In this document: positions 56,896 to 64,000 of the stretch, piece after piece
Position numbering within the stretch: the first letter of the stretch is position 1
Layout: the number at the start of each line of letters is the position of its first letter
Assembly (NCBI RefSeq): GCF_006716765.1
Contig: NZ_VFPO01000001.1
Span: 5,146,001-5,210,000 of the forward strand
Source of the DNA: Actinomadura hallensis
GTDB taxonomy: Bacteria > Actinomycetota > Actinomycetes > Streptosporangiales > Streptosporangiaceae
Reading direction: 5' to 3'
DNA: 64,000 bases
Translations under genes and position numbers: made by a program
Notes under the pieces: model-generated
Told to the model about the DNA's origin: nothing
Seen by the model: the letters and a program-made list of their open reading frames with translations, nothing else
Databases searched by the model: none

Positions 56896-58158
56896 TCAGC
56901 GGAGCGGGTCGAACGGCCGCAGCTCGGCCGGGCGGCCGCCGGTGACGATCTGCTCGGCGAGAAGGCGGCCGGTGGCCGGGCCGAGGGTGATGCCCCACAT
57001 GCCGTGGCCGCCCGCGGCGAAGACGCGCGGCGAGCGGGTGGCGCCGATCAGCGGCAGGCCGTCGCGGGTGCACGGGCGCGACCCGACCCACTCGTCGTGC
57101 CGCGCGGCGAGGTCGGCGCCGCGCAGCAGCGGGCGGGCGGCCTCGACGATCGCCCTGATCCGGCGGGGGTCGAGCGGCGCGTCGGGCCTGCGGAACTCCA
57201 TCATCCCGGCGACGCGCAGCCGCCCGTCCATCGGCGTGCAGGCCACCCGCTGGGACGGGAAGTACACCGGGCCCTCCGGGACGCGCTCCATCGGCACGCT
57301 GAAGCTGTAGCCGCGGCCCGCCTGGACGATCTCGCGGACGCCGAACCGCCGGGCCAGGTCGCCGAGCCACACGCCGTTCGCGAGCACGACCGCGTCGAAC
57401 CGCCCGGCGCCGCCGCCGGAGGTGCGGACCTCGACGCCGCCGTGCGCCCCGCCGGTGTCGTCGACGCCGATCACCTCCGCGCCCTCCCGGATCTCGCCGC
57501 CGCGGCCGCGGACCGAGTCGGCCAGCGCGTGCACGAACCGGCCGGGCTCGATGAACCGCTGGCCGAACAGCACGACCGCCGCGCCGATCTCGTCCGACAG
57601 CGCGGGCTCCAGCTCGCGAGCCCGGTCGCCGTCGACGGCCTCGTACTCGAGCTTCTGCCCGGCCGCGCGGATGTGCTCGATCTCCTCGATCAGGACGCGG
57701 CGCTCCTCCGCCGTCCGGTACGCGGCGATGAAGGACCCGGCGTCGCTGGTCTCCGCCTTGACGCCGCCGTCGGTCAGCATGTCGAAGCTCTCCAGCGCCC
57801 GGCCGTTGATCGGCACCAGCGACTCCATCGCGCGCCGCCACTTGGCGGCGGTGCTGTTCGCGGCGAACCCCGCCAGGAACCGCAGCAGCCGCGGGCTCGC
57901 GCTCGGCGGCACGTAGACCGGCGAGGACGGGCTGAGCACCGCCCGCACGCCGTAGGAGAGGACGGCGGGTTCGGGGAGGGGGGTCGCGAGGCCGGGCGTC
58001 AGCCAGCCCGCGTTGCCCCAGGACGCTCCTGCCGCCACCCCGTCCCGGTCGAAGACCGTGACGTCGGCGCCGTGCTCCTGCAGGAACCATGCCGTGGACA
58101 GACCGACCATTCCGGCGCCCACGACCGCGACGTTGCGGGGGCCCGTGTCGAGAGCCAT
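56896..58158 (-). CDS. dadA: D-amino-acid dehydrogenase (DadA-type FAD oxidoreductase)
   Basis: The 420-residue FAD enzyme of the DAO family deaminates D-amino acids. The dinucleotide motif VAVVGAGMVGLSTAW is at about 11-25, DGVAAGASWGNAGWLTP carries the DadA-specific start, and HDEWVGSRPCTRDGLPLIG and AGGHGMWGITLGPATG lie at the C-terminus. It is divergent from a PucR regulator, which probably controls it. Confidence 0.88.
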   Translation of the reverse strand: MALDTGPRNVAVVGAGMVGLSTAWFLQEHGADVTVFDRDGVAAGASWGNAGWLTPGLATPLPEPAVLSYGVRAVLSPSSPVYVPPSASPRLLRFLAGFAANSTAAKWRRAMESLVPINGRALESFDMLTDGGVKAETSDAGSFIAAYRTAEERRVLIEEIEHIRAAGQKLEYEAVDGDRARELEPALSDEIGAAVVLFGQRFIEPGRFVHALADSVRGRGGEIREGAEVIGVDDTGGAHGGVEVRTSGGGAGRFDAVVLANGVWLGDLARRFGVREIVQAGRGYSFSVPMERVPEGPVYFPSQRVACTPMDGRLRVAGMMEFRRPDAPLDPRRIRAIVEAARPLLRGADLAARHDEWVGSRPCTRDGLPLIGATRSPRVFAAGGHGMWGITLGPATGRLLAEQIVTGGRPAELRPFDPLR

Positions 58159-58295
58159 GTCCGTTCATCTCCTCGTACTCGGGGTTCACTTCCGATGGTG
58201 GCTCCGCATGTGACGGGCGTCTCTGTCGTGTTCGGCCAATCGGGACCGGGCGCATAGTGTGAACAGCACAAACCTCGACGCTCGTGGGGGTCGTG

Positions 58296-59954
58296 ATGAT
58301 CAGCCTGACCGATCTCGTCGAGTCCCTGGGACCGGGGCTGCTGCGGATGGTCGAGCACGGCCGCGACGAGGACGGCCACGGAGGCCAGGTGCACGACGTC
58401 GTCCTCGCCGAGCCGGGCGAGGCGGCCGGGCAGCCGGGGGAGATCGTCCTCGGTGTCGGCGTGACCGGCGCGGCGGACGCCGCGGCGCTCCTCGAACGGG
58501 CCGCCGCGGCGGGCGCGGACGGCGTCGTTCTGAAGGCGCCGCTCACCGACGACCCCGAGGTGGCCGAAACCGCGCGGCGGCTGGGGACGGCGCTGATCGA
58601 GCTCCAGCCGGACACGTCCTGGACGCACGTCGTGTGGCTCGTGCGCGGCGCCATCGACCGCGCGTACGCGCCGCTTCCGGGGCCGCCCGGCGCCCGCGGC
58701 GTCCACAACGACCTGTACGCGATCGCCGACACGGCCGCCGAGATCGCCGGCGCGCCCGTCACCATCGAGGACGCCCGCTCCCGGGTCCTCGCCTACTCCG
58801 GCCGCCAGGACAGCACCGACCCGGCCCGCGTGTCGACGATCGTGGGGCGGCGCGTGCCGTCCCAGGTCATCGCCCATCTGCGCGCCTCCGGCGTGTTCCG
58901 CAGGCTGGCCCGGTCGAGCGAGCCGGTCCTGGTCCCGGAGGGCCCGGACGGGATGCTCCCGCGGCTGGTCGTCCCCGTCCGGGCGGGGGGCGAGTGGCTC
59001 GGCTCGATCTGGGTGGTGGCGCGGACGCCGATCCCGCCGGACCGGGTGCAGCGGCTCACCGACCTCGCGTCCGTCCTCGCCCTGCACCTGCTGCGCCTGC
59101 GCGCGGAGGCGGGCGTCGCCCGCCGGGTGTCGGCCGACCGGCTGCGCGCCGCGCTGCGGGACGGCGCCCGGATCGCCGCGCCCGCGCCGCCGTGGCGGGT
59201 CGTCGCGCTCGGCGCCCGCCCCGGGCCCGGGGACGCGGAGCCGGGCGGCGCCGGCGGCGGGGACGCCGAACCGGACGGCGCCGGGGCCGGGAACGGCGAC
59301 CGCGGGGACATCCGGCAGCGCCTCGACCTGTGGGACGCGATCACCTACCGGTTCGGCTGGCACCGCCCGCTCCTCGTCGACCTCGACGGCGGGCTCTTCG
59401 CCGTCGTCACCGACCCGCCGCGTCCCCGGGCCGAGGCCGAGCCGGGGTCGCTGCCGTGGCTGCGCCACGTCCTGTCGCGCGTCCGCTCCCACGACCGCGC
59501 CCTGTACGCGGCGGCGGGCGGCCTCGCGCGCTCGCACGGCGAGCTTCCCCGCTCGCGGCGCGAGGCCGCCGAGCTCGGCGCGCTCGTCGCGTCCGGGCGG
59601 CTCGACCCGGGGCTGACGCTCCTGGAGGACGCCTGGGACTCCGTGGTCGTCGAACGCGCCAGGAGGGCGGCCCGGGTCGGGGAGGGTCTCCTCGGCGGCC
59701 CGCTGCCGGGCCTGCGCGCCCATGACGAGCGGCACGGCACGGCGTTCCTGGAGACCCTCGCCGCGTGGCTCGACCACTTCGGCGACCCGAAGGGCACCGC
59801 GCAGGCGCTGGGCGTCCACCCGAACACCCTGCGCCACCGCCTGCGCAGGATGTCCGAGGTGACCGACCTGGACCTCGCGTCCCCCAGAACCCGCCTTGCA
59901 CTGCGCCTCCAGCTCAGCGCGCTGCGCCATCCGGACGACGCGCGCAACGAATGA
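58296..59954 (+). CDS. PucR-family transcriptional regulator
   Basis: The 552-residue regulator has an N-terminal PucR-like domain, a central GGDEF-like/CdaR region and a C-terminal helix-turn-helix (FGDPKGTAQALGVHPNTLRHRLRRM at about 500-525). Family members sense amino acids or purines. ATG at 58296 has GGGGG five bases before it. A flexible Gly/Asp/Glu-rich insert lies near residues 310-340. It is flanked by dadA and a DDAH-type gene, so it may regulate amino-acid and guanidine catabolism. Confidence 0.87.
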   Translation: MISLTDLVESLGPGLLRMVEHGRDEDGHGGQVHDVVLAEPGEAAGQPGEIVLGVGVTGAADAAALLERAAAAGADGVVLKAPLTDDPEVAETARRLGTALIELQPDTSWTHVVWLVRGAIDRAYAPLPGPPGARGVHNDLYAIADTAAEIAGAPVTIEDARSRVLAYSGRQDSTDPARVSTIVGRRVPSQVIAHLRASGVFRRLARSSEPVLVPEGPDGMLPRLVVPVRAGGEWLGSIWVVARTPIPPDRVQRLTDLASVLALHLLRLRAEAGVARRVSADRLRAALRDGARIAAPAPPWRVVALGARPGPGDAEPGGAGGGDAEPDGAGAGNGDRGDIRQRLDLWDAITYRFGWHRPLLVDLDGGLFAVVTDPPRPRAEAEPGSLPWLRHVLSRVRSHDRALYAAAGGLARSHGELPRSRREAAELGALVASGRLDPGLTLLEDAWDSVVVERARRAARVGEGLLGGPLPGLRAHDERHGTAFLETLAAWLDHFGDPKGTAQALGVHPNTLRHRLRRMSEVTDLDLASPRTRLALRLQLSALRHPDDARNE

Positions 59955-59991
59955 CGATTCCGCGGCCATAAGACGCAACGAAGTGGCCGGT

Positions 59992-60012
59992 CAATGCAAG
60001 GTTGGCGCATTG
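59992..60012. promoter_or_regulatory. Inverted repeat upstream of the DDAH-type gene
   Basis: CAATGC and GCATTG are perfectly complementary with a nine-base spacer, 67 bp before the start codon. Candidate operator, perhaps for the adjacent PucR regulator. Confidence 0.42.
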
Positions 60013-60079
60013 GATCGGGTGCGGCCCCCGCTTAGGCTTTCGATAGTCGTTCACCCTTCGGACCTTTCTGGAGTGCTGT

Positions 60080-60925
60080 ATGAGCGTCATGCCGGCAACG
60101 GAGCCGGGCAGTCCCCCGTCCGAGCGGACCGCGCTGCGGCGGCGTTTCCTGATGTGCCGCCCTGAGCACTTCGACGTCGCCTACGCGATCAACCCGTGGA
60201 TGGACCCCGAACAGGGCGCCGACGCCGGCCGGGCCGTGCGGCAGTGGGAGTCGCTGCGGGACGCGTACCTGTCGCTCGGCCACGAGGTGCACCTGATCGA
60301 CCCGGTCGAGGGGCTGCCCGACATGGTGTTCGCGGCGAACGGCGCGCTGGTGGTGGGCGGCCGGGCGTACGGGGCGCGCTTCGCGCACGAGGAGCGGCGG
60401 GCGGAGGCGCCGGCGTACGCGGCGTGGCTGAAGGACCACGGGTTCGAGGTGCTGGAGCCGCTGTACACGAACGAGGGCGAGGGCGACTTCCTCGTCCTGG
60501 ACGACATGATCCTGGCCGGGACGGGGTTCCGGACGGAGATCGCCGCCCACCAGGAGGCGCAGGAGTTCCTCGGGCGTCCCGTGGTGACGCTGCGGCTCGT
60601 CGACCCGCGCTTCTACCACCTGGACACCGCGCTCTTCCCGCTGGGCGGGGACAACGTCGCCTACTACCCGGGGGCGTTCTCGCCCGGAAGCCGGGCGGTG
60701 CTGGAGCGGCTGTTCCCCGACGCGGTCGTCGCGGGCGAGGAGGACGCGGCGGTCCTCGGGCTCAACTCCGTGTGCGACGGTCGCAACGTCGTCGTCAACG
60801 AGGAGGCGACCGGGCTGATCGCGACGCTGCGCGACCGCGGTTTCACGCCCGTCCCGGTGGACCTGTCGGAACTCCGCAAGGCGGGCGGCGGCCCCAAGTG
60901 CTGCACCCTGGAACTGCGCGCCTGA
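60080..60925 (+). CDS. DDAH/amidinotransferase-family hydrolase
   Basis: The 281-residue pentein-fold enzyme has the catalytic Glu/Asp pair in NEGEGDFLVLDD at about residues 133-144, the His in RFYHLDTALFPL and the Cys in GGPKCCTLEL at about 272. It resembles dimethylargininase and related guanidine hydrolases that turn methylarginine or arginine-like substrates into citrulline-like products. GGAG stands six bases before the ATG. Exact substrate unknown. Confidence 0.84.
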   Translation: MSVMPATEPGSPPSERTALRRRFLMCRPEHFDVAYAINPWMDPEQGADAGRAVRQWESLRDAYLSLGHEVHLIDPVEGLPDMVFAANGALVVGGRAYGARFAHEERRAEAPAYAAWLKDHGFEVLEPLYTNEGEGDFLVLDDMILAGTGFRTEIAAHQEAQEFLGRPVVTLRLVDPRFYHLDTALFPLGGDNVAYYPGAFSPGSRAVLERLFPDAVVAGEEDAAVLGLNSVCDGRNVVVNEEATGLIATLRDRGFTPVPVDLSELRKAGGGPKCCTLELRA

Positions 60926-60963
60926 CTCGTCCCGGCGGCGGAGGAAGCCGCTAGGTTGTCCGG

Positions 60964-62235
60964 ATGACCGACTTCGCGATTCCGGACTGGTGGGGCGGGC
61001 TGGCCGGTCAGCGGCTCGGTGTCGGGTGGCTGGATCCCGCCGACTGGGAGCCTGCCTGGCAGCACGTCGAGGAGTCCGGGGCGATGGGCCGCGAGCACCT
61101 GCACTCCGACGACGAGCTGCTCCGCAAGGGAAAGATCCTGGTCGGCACGGGGCCCGAGACGGTCCGCAGGTGGACGGGGCAGCGACTCGCGGCGGCCTGG
61201 TACGTCGACCCGGAGGAGCCGGACGTGCTGTGGTGCGCGCCCGGCGCGTTCTACCCTGCGTGGCTGTGGATTCCGGTGCGGCCGTCCCCGGCGGGCGTCC
61301 GGGAGGCGCTGGGCGAGCCGTTCCCCGCGCCCGCGGCGGCGCGGGCGGAGCTGACCGGGTTCGCGCGCGGCTTCCTCGGGCTGCGGCACTCGGTCGCCGT
61401 GCCGGACGTCCCTCCTGTGGAGGGCGTCCCGCCGTGGGAGGCCGAGGCCGCGGACGACTTCGTCGCGGTGGACGGCCCGTCCCTCGACCGGTACGCGAAG
61501 ATCGTGAAGTATCTGGACCCGCAGCCGTGGGGCAGCGCCCGCGAGGAGGACCCCTACCCGGAGGAGGTCCCGGGCGGGCGGCGGGAGCCGAGGCTGATGG
61601 ACCTCGCGCCCATCCGCGACGGGCACCGGCTGCAGCGGCTCGGGCGCGTCCCGTCGATGACGTGGCGGACGGTGCACTCCCGCTCCCAGCTGTCGATCGA
61701 GATCCACACGCGGGAGGTCGTCTGCGCGGCGGTGCGGTACCGGCCGTCGCCGGACGCCCACCGGGCGGTGGTGCGGCGGTTCAACGACGTCCACGGCGAG
61801 CGGTACCCGGAGGACGTGCCGCTGGACGCGCTCGGCGTGCTGGCCGCCTGGGACTTCCGCGTCGAGGACGACCTGGCCCACACCCTCGACGACCCCGGCG
61901 ACGCCGACGCGGTCGGCGCCGGGCTGCGCTGCCTGGCCGCGCTGTGGCACGGCGACCTGCGGCGCAGCCTGCGGCTGCGGGAATGGGCGGCGCACCCCCA
62001 CCCGGACGTGCGGGCCAACCTCGCCGCGATCGCCAACGCCTACGGCTACCGGTTCCTGCTGCAGGAGCTGGCGCTCACCGAGACGGACCCGGAGGAGCTG
62101 GCGAACCTGGAGGACATGCTGGACCACTCGCCCGACCCGGACGCCTACAACGCGTTCCACGACGACTTCGGCGGCGCGCCGATCATCGTGGACGAGCACG
62201 GCGACCCCGCCGAGCCCTGGGAGGAGGACGAGTGA
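60964..62235 (+). CDS. Hypothetical protein, 423 residues
   Basis: I recognise no family. Trp-rich first third (IPDWWGGLAGQRLGVGWL, AAWYVDPEEPDVLWCAPGAF), a middle with RTVHSRSQLSIEIHTREVVC, and a helical-repeat-like C-terminal half (SLRLREWAAHPHPDVRANLA, LANLEDMLDHSPDPDAYNAF) suggestive of HEAT-like repeats. Acidic end WEEDE. It is coupled by GTGA overlap to the next gene, so the two probably act together. Confidence 0.7.
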   Translation: MTDFAIPDWWGGLAGQRLGVGWLDPADWEPAWQHVEESGAMGREHLHSDDELLRKGKILVGTGPETVRRWTGQRLAAAWYVDPEEPDVLWCAPGAFYPAWLWIPVRPSPAGVREALGEPFPAPAAARAELTGFARGFLGLRHSVAVPDVPPVEGVPPWEAEAADDFVAVDGPSLDRYAKIVKYLDPQPWGSAREEDPYPEEVPGGRREPRLMDLAPIRDGHRLQRLGRVPSMTWRTVHSRSQLSIEIHTREVVCAAVRYRPSPDAHRAVVRRFNDVHGERYPEDVPLDALGVLAAWDFRVEDDLAHTLDDPGDADAVGAGLRCLAALWHGDLRRSLRLREWAAHPHPDVRANLAAIANAYGYRFLLQELALTETDPEELANLEDMLDHSPDPDAYNAFHDDFGGAPIIVDEHGDPAEPWEEDE

Positions 62236-62870
62236 CCGGCGAGCACGGCGTCACCGGAGAGCACGGCGTCCCGGGAGAGCATGAGGGAACGGTGCTGCTG
62301 GCCGAGCGCGCCGACCGGGCGGACCTGGAGGCGGCCGCGGCCCGGCGGGGCTGGCCGCGGGCGGCGATCAGCACGGCGGCGTCCGCCGAGATGGAGCAGG
62401 TCGCCTGGCAGGTCCCCGGCCTGTTCGTCCTCTACAGCGAGGTGCACCTGCTCGGGCACCGGGTCGTGCGCGTCGCCGGCGAGGACGGCGCCGTCGTGGC
62501 GGAGGCGCTCGGCGCCGTGCGGGACGCGGTCCCGACCGTGCCGGTGGACGATCTGCTCGCCGTCCTGCTGGCCCGGCCGCCGGCGGAGCCGACGCGGATG
62601 ATCCGCGCGCTGAACGGGCTGCGGGCGGCCGACATCTGGAACGCCGCGAACGGCCGGCGCCCGCCGGAGGACCCCCGCTACCCGGAGGCGGTGGAGCGGG
62701 CCGTGCGCCACCCCGAGCGGCAGGTGGTGCGGGCCGTCGTCGACGCGGTCCACGACCTCATGGAGATCCGGCCGGGGCTGGAGGCGCCCGTCGTCGCGCT
62801 CCGCGGCGCGGACGGCCCGGCCCGGGACGTCATCGACGACTTCGCCGGCTTCTGCGACGGGCTCCGGTAG
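62232..62870 (+). CDS. Hypothetical protein coupled to the previous gene
   Basis: The 212-residue protein has an N-terminus made of three six-residue units (VTGEHG, VTGEHG, VPGEHE) encoded by an 18-bp tandem repeat. The C-terminal half again looks helical-repeat-like (AVERAVRHPERQVVRAVVDA, RDVIDDFAGFCDGLR), similar in style to its partner. GTG start overlaps the previous stop. The last 41 bp overlap the end of the convergent MFS gene. Function unknown. Confidence 0.66.
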   Translation: MTGEHGVTGEHGVPGEHEGTVLLAERADRADLEAAAARRGWPRAAISTAASAEMEQVAWQVPGLFVLYSEVHLLGHRVVRVAGEDGAVVAEALGAVRDAVPTVPVDDLLAVLLARPPAEPTRMIRALNGLRAADIWNAANGRRPPEDPRYPEAVERAVRHPERQVVRAVVDAVHDLMEIRPGLEAPVVALRGADGPARDVIDDFAGFCDGLR

Positions 62871-64000
62871 TCAGTCCGGCGTGGCGGCGGGCCAGGGCGC
62901 GGTTGCGCAGGACGCCCGCGACCCCGACGGCCCAGACCGCGATCTGGACGGTCCACGCCACCCGGAACGCCTCCGGGGTGAACTCGCCGTCCGGCGACAT
63001 GGCGTCGAGGACGAGCCCGATCAGCAGGATCGTGATGAGCGAGGCGACGAAGCCGCCCACGTTGACGATGCCGGTCGCGGTGCCCTGCCGTCCGGGCGGG
63101 TTGAACGTCCGGGCGTAGTCGAAGCCGATCATCGAGCCGGGGCCGCCGAGCGCGACGCACACCGCGAGGATCACCAGGAGCCAGGCCGGGGCGGGCGGCG
63201 GCCAGGCGAGGACGGCCGCCCAGGACGCCACGTTGAGCCCGACGATGCCGAGCACGAGCCACGAGCGGCGCAGCGGGTAGCGGGCGACGAGCCGCCCGAT
63301 GAACGGCCCGGCCACGATGTTCACCAGCACGAACAGCGTGAGCAGCGTGGACGCCGCCGCGGGCCGCATCCCCTGTCCCGACACCAGGTAGGGGAAGCCC
63401 CACATCAGGGCGAAGGTGTGGGTGGTGAACTGGGTGACGAAGTGCGACCACAGCCCGAGGCGCGTGCCGGGGTGGCGCCACGCCTCGACGAGGTTGGCGC
63501 CGGTCTCGCGCAGCGACGGGACCTCGGCGCGGCCCGGTCCGTCGCGGAGGACGGCGAAGGAGAGCACGGCCATGAGGGCGCCGAGCGAGGCGGCCGCCCC
63601 GAACGCGGTCCCCCAGCCGGGGCCGTGCAGGAGCGCGACGAGCGGGATCGCGCTGAGCACCTGGCCGAACTGCCCGAGCTGCCCGGTGAGCTGCGTCACG
63701 ACGGGCACGTACCGGGCGGGGAACCAGGCGACGACGATGCCGAGGACGCTGATGAACGTCATCGCGTCCCCGGCGCCGACCATCACGCGGGCGGCGACGG
63801 CCGTCCCGACGTCGGTGGAGACGGCCATGAGCGTCTGGCCGGCCGCCATGAGCAGCGCGCCGCCCGCGACCATCCGGCGCGGGCCGATGCGGTCGAGCAT
63901 GAGCCCGACGGGGATCTGCATGCTCGCGTAGACGAGGAGCTGCAGGACGGTGAAGGACGCGAGGATGCCCGCGGTGGCGTCGAAGCGGTGGACGGCCTCC
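62830..64000 (-). CDS. MFS transporter (N-terminus beyond window)
   Basis: About 390 C-terminal residues of a major-facilitator transporter lie here. The motif between helices 2 and 3 is visible as GLMLDRIGPRRMVAGGALL, with further helices (LGALMAVLSFAVL, LLTLFVLVNIVAGPFIGRLV, VGGFVASLITILLIGLVLD). The frame stays open to the right edge, so the start is outside. Substrate unknown; nitrate/sulfonate-like or organic-acid porters share this pattern. Confidence 0.86.
   Translation of the reverse strand, partial: EAVHRFDATAGILASFTVLQLLVYASMQIPVGLMLDRIGPRRMVAGGALLMAAGQTLMAVSTDVGTAVAARVMVGAGDAMTFISVLGIVVAWFPARYVPVVTQLTGQLGQFGQVLSAIPLVALLHGPGWGTAFGAAASLGALMAVLSFAVLRDGPGRAEVPSLRETGANLVEAWRHPGTRLGLWSHFVTQFTTHTFALMWGFPYLVSGQGMRPAAASTLLTLFVLVNIVAGPFIGRLVARYPLRRSWLVLGIVGLNVASWAAVLAWPPPAPAWLLVILAVCVALGGPGSMIGFDYARTFNPPGRQGTATGIVNVGGFVASLITILLIGLVLDAMSPDGEFTPEAFRVAWTVQIAVWAVGVAGVLRNRALARRHAGLTTGARRRSRRSRR

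Noticed and set aside
58258..58270. TGTG-N5-CACA between dadA and the PucR gene as a CRP-like site
   Set aside because: Too short and imperfect to support; could be chance.

Overview
This 64 kb window is chromosomal DNA from a very GC-rich, multicellular actinomycete. Stop-start overlaps of the ATGA/GTGA type are frequent, there are many GTG starts, and the gene content includes mycothiol-type enzymes, a geosmin synthase, an EshA-like/family 2B encapsulin locus, a DUF2637 protein and F420-type oxidoreductases. The lack of an mce4-type sterol importer and the presence of a Liv-type ABC transporter beside the sterol genes fit a Streptosporangiales/Thermomonosporaceae (Actinomadura-like) host better than a mycolic-acid bacterium. 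That placement is inference. I see no tRNA, rRNA, CRISPR array, insertion sequence or replication origin.

Positions 1-36300 hold a large sterol/steroid catabolism cluster. From the left it contains: a branched-chain-amino-acid-type ABC importer (livF partial, livG, fused livHM, lipoprotein binding protein), which may import a sterol-derived compound; side-chain beta-oxidation genes (acyl-CoA ligases, FadE34-like dehydrogenase, FadA5-like thiolase, FadD19-like ligase, Hsd4A-like dehydrogenase, PaaI-type thioesterase, several SDRs); a KstR-like TetR repressor; a KstD1-type ketosteroid dehydrogenase coupled to a secreted lipase; an HsaA paralogue divergent from KshA; and a long leftward operon running hsaD-kstD2-kshB-hsaA-hsaC-flavoprotein-fadD17, with hsaB divergent from it. 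An IclR regulator, an F420/LLM oxidoreductase and a SnoaL-like protein close the cluster. Together these cover sterol activation, side-chain shortening, ring-B opening (KstD plus KshAB) and ring-A hydroxylation, cleavage and hydrolysis (HsaAB, HsaC, HsaD). The later HsaEFG and C/D-ring genes are not in the window.

A 15-bp palindrome, consensus TCCCGCTCAGCGGGA, occurs (exact or degenerate) at eleven places, essentially all in intergenic promoter regions of this cluster. It looks like the operator of the local regulon. KstR-like elements occur between the fadD19-like and hsd4A-like genes.

Positions 36300-43100 are mixed: a mycothiol-type DinB-like enzyme, an acetate/succinate transporter, a STAS protein, and a three-subunit molybdenum hydroxylase whose [2Fe-2S] subunit is frameshifted. 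Positions 43174-45348 encode a two-domain geosmin synthase. After a WD40 remnant, a propeller protein and galT comes the most striking locus, 48544-52913. Two tandem, translationally coupled family 2B encapsulin shell proteins with cyclic-nucleotide-binding domains are followed by a polyprenyl diphosphate synthase. Its N-terminus carries a perfect in-frame duplication of a 16-residue peptide, a candidate cargo-loading tag.

Positions 53184-64000 hold a membrane protein, dihydrolipoyl dehydrogenase, a DUF2637 protein, a D-amino-acid dehydrogenase divergent from a PucR regulator, a DDAH-type guanidine hydrolase, two unknown coupled genes and the 3' part of an MFS transporter.
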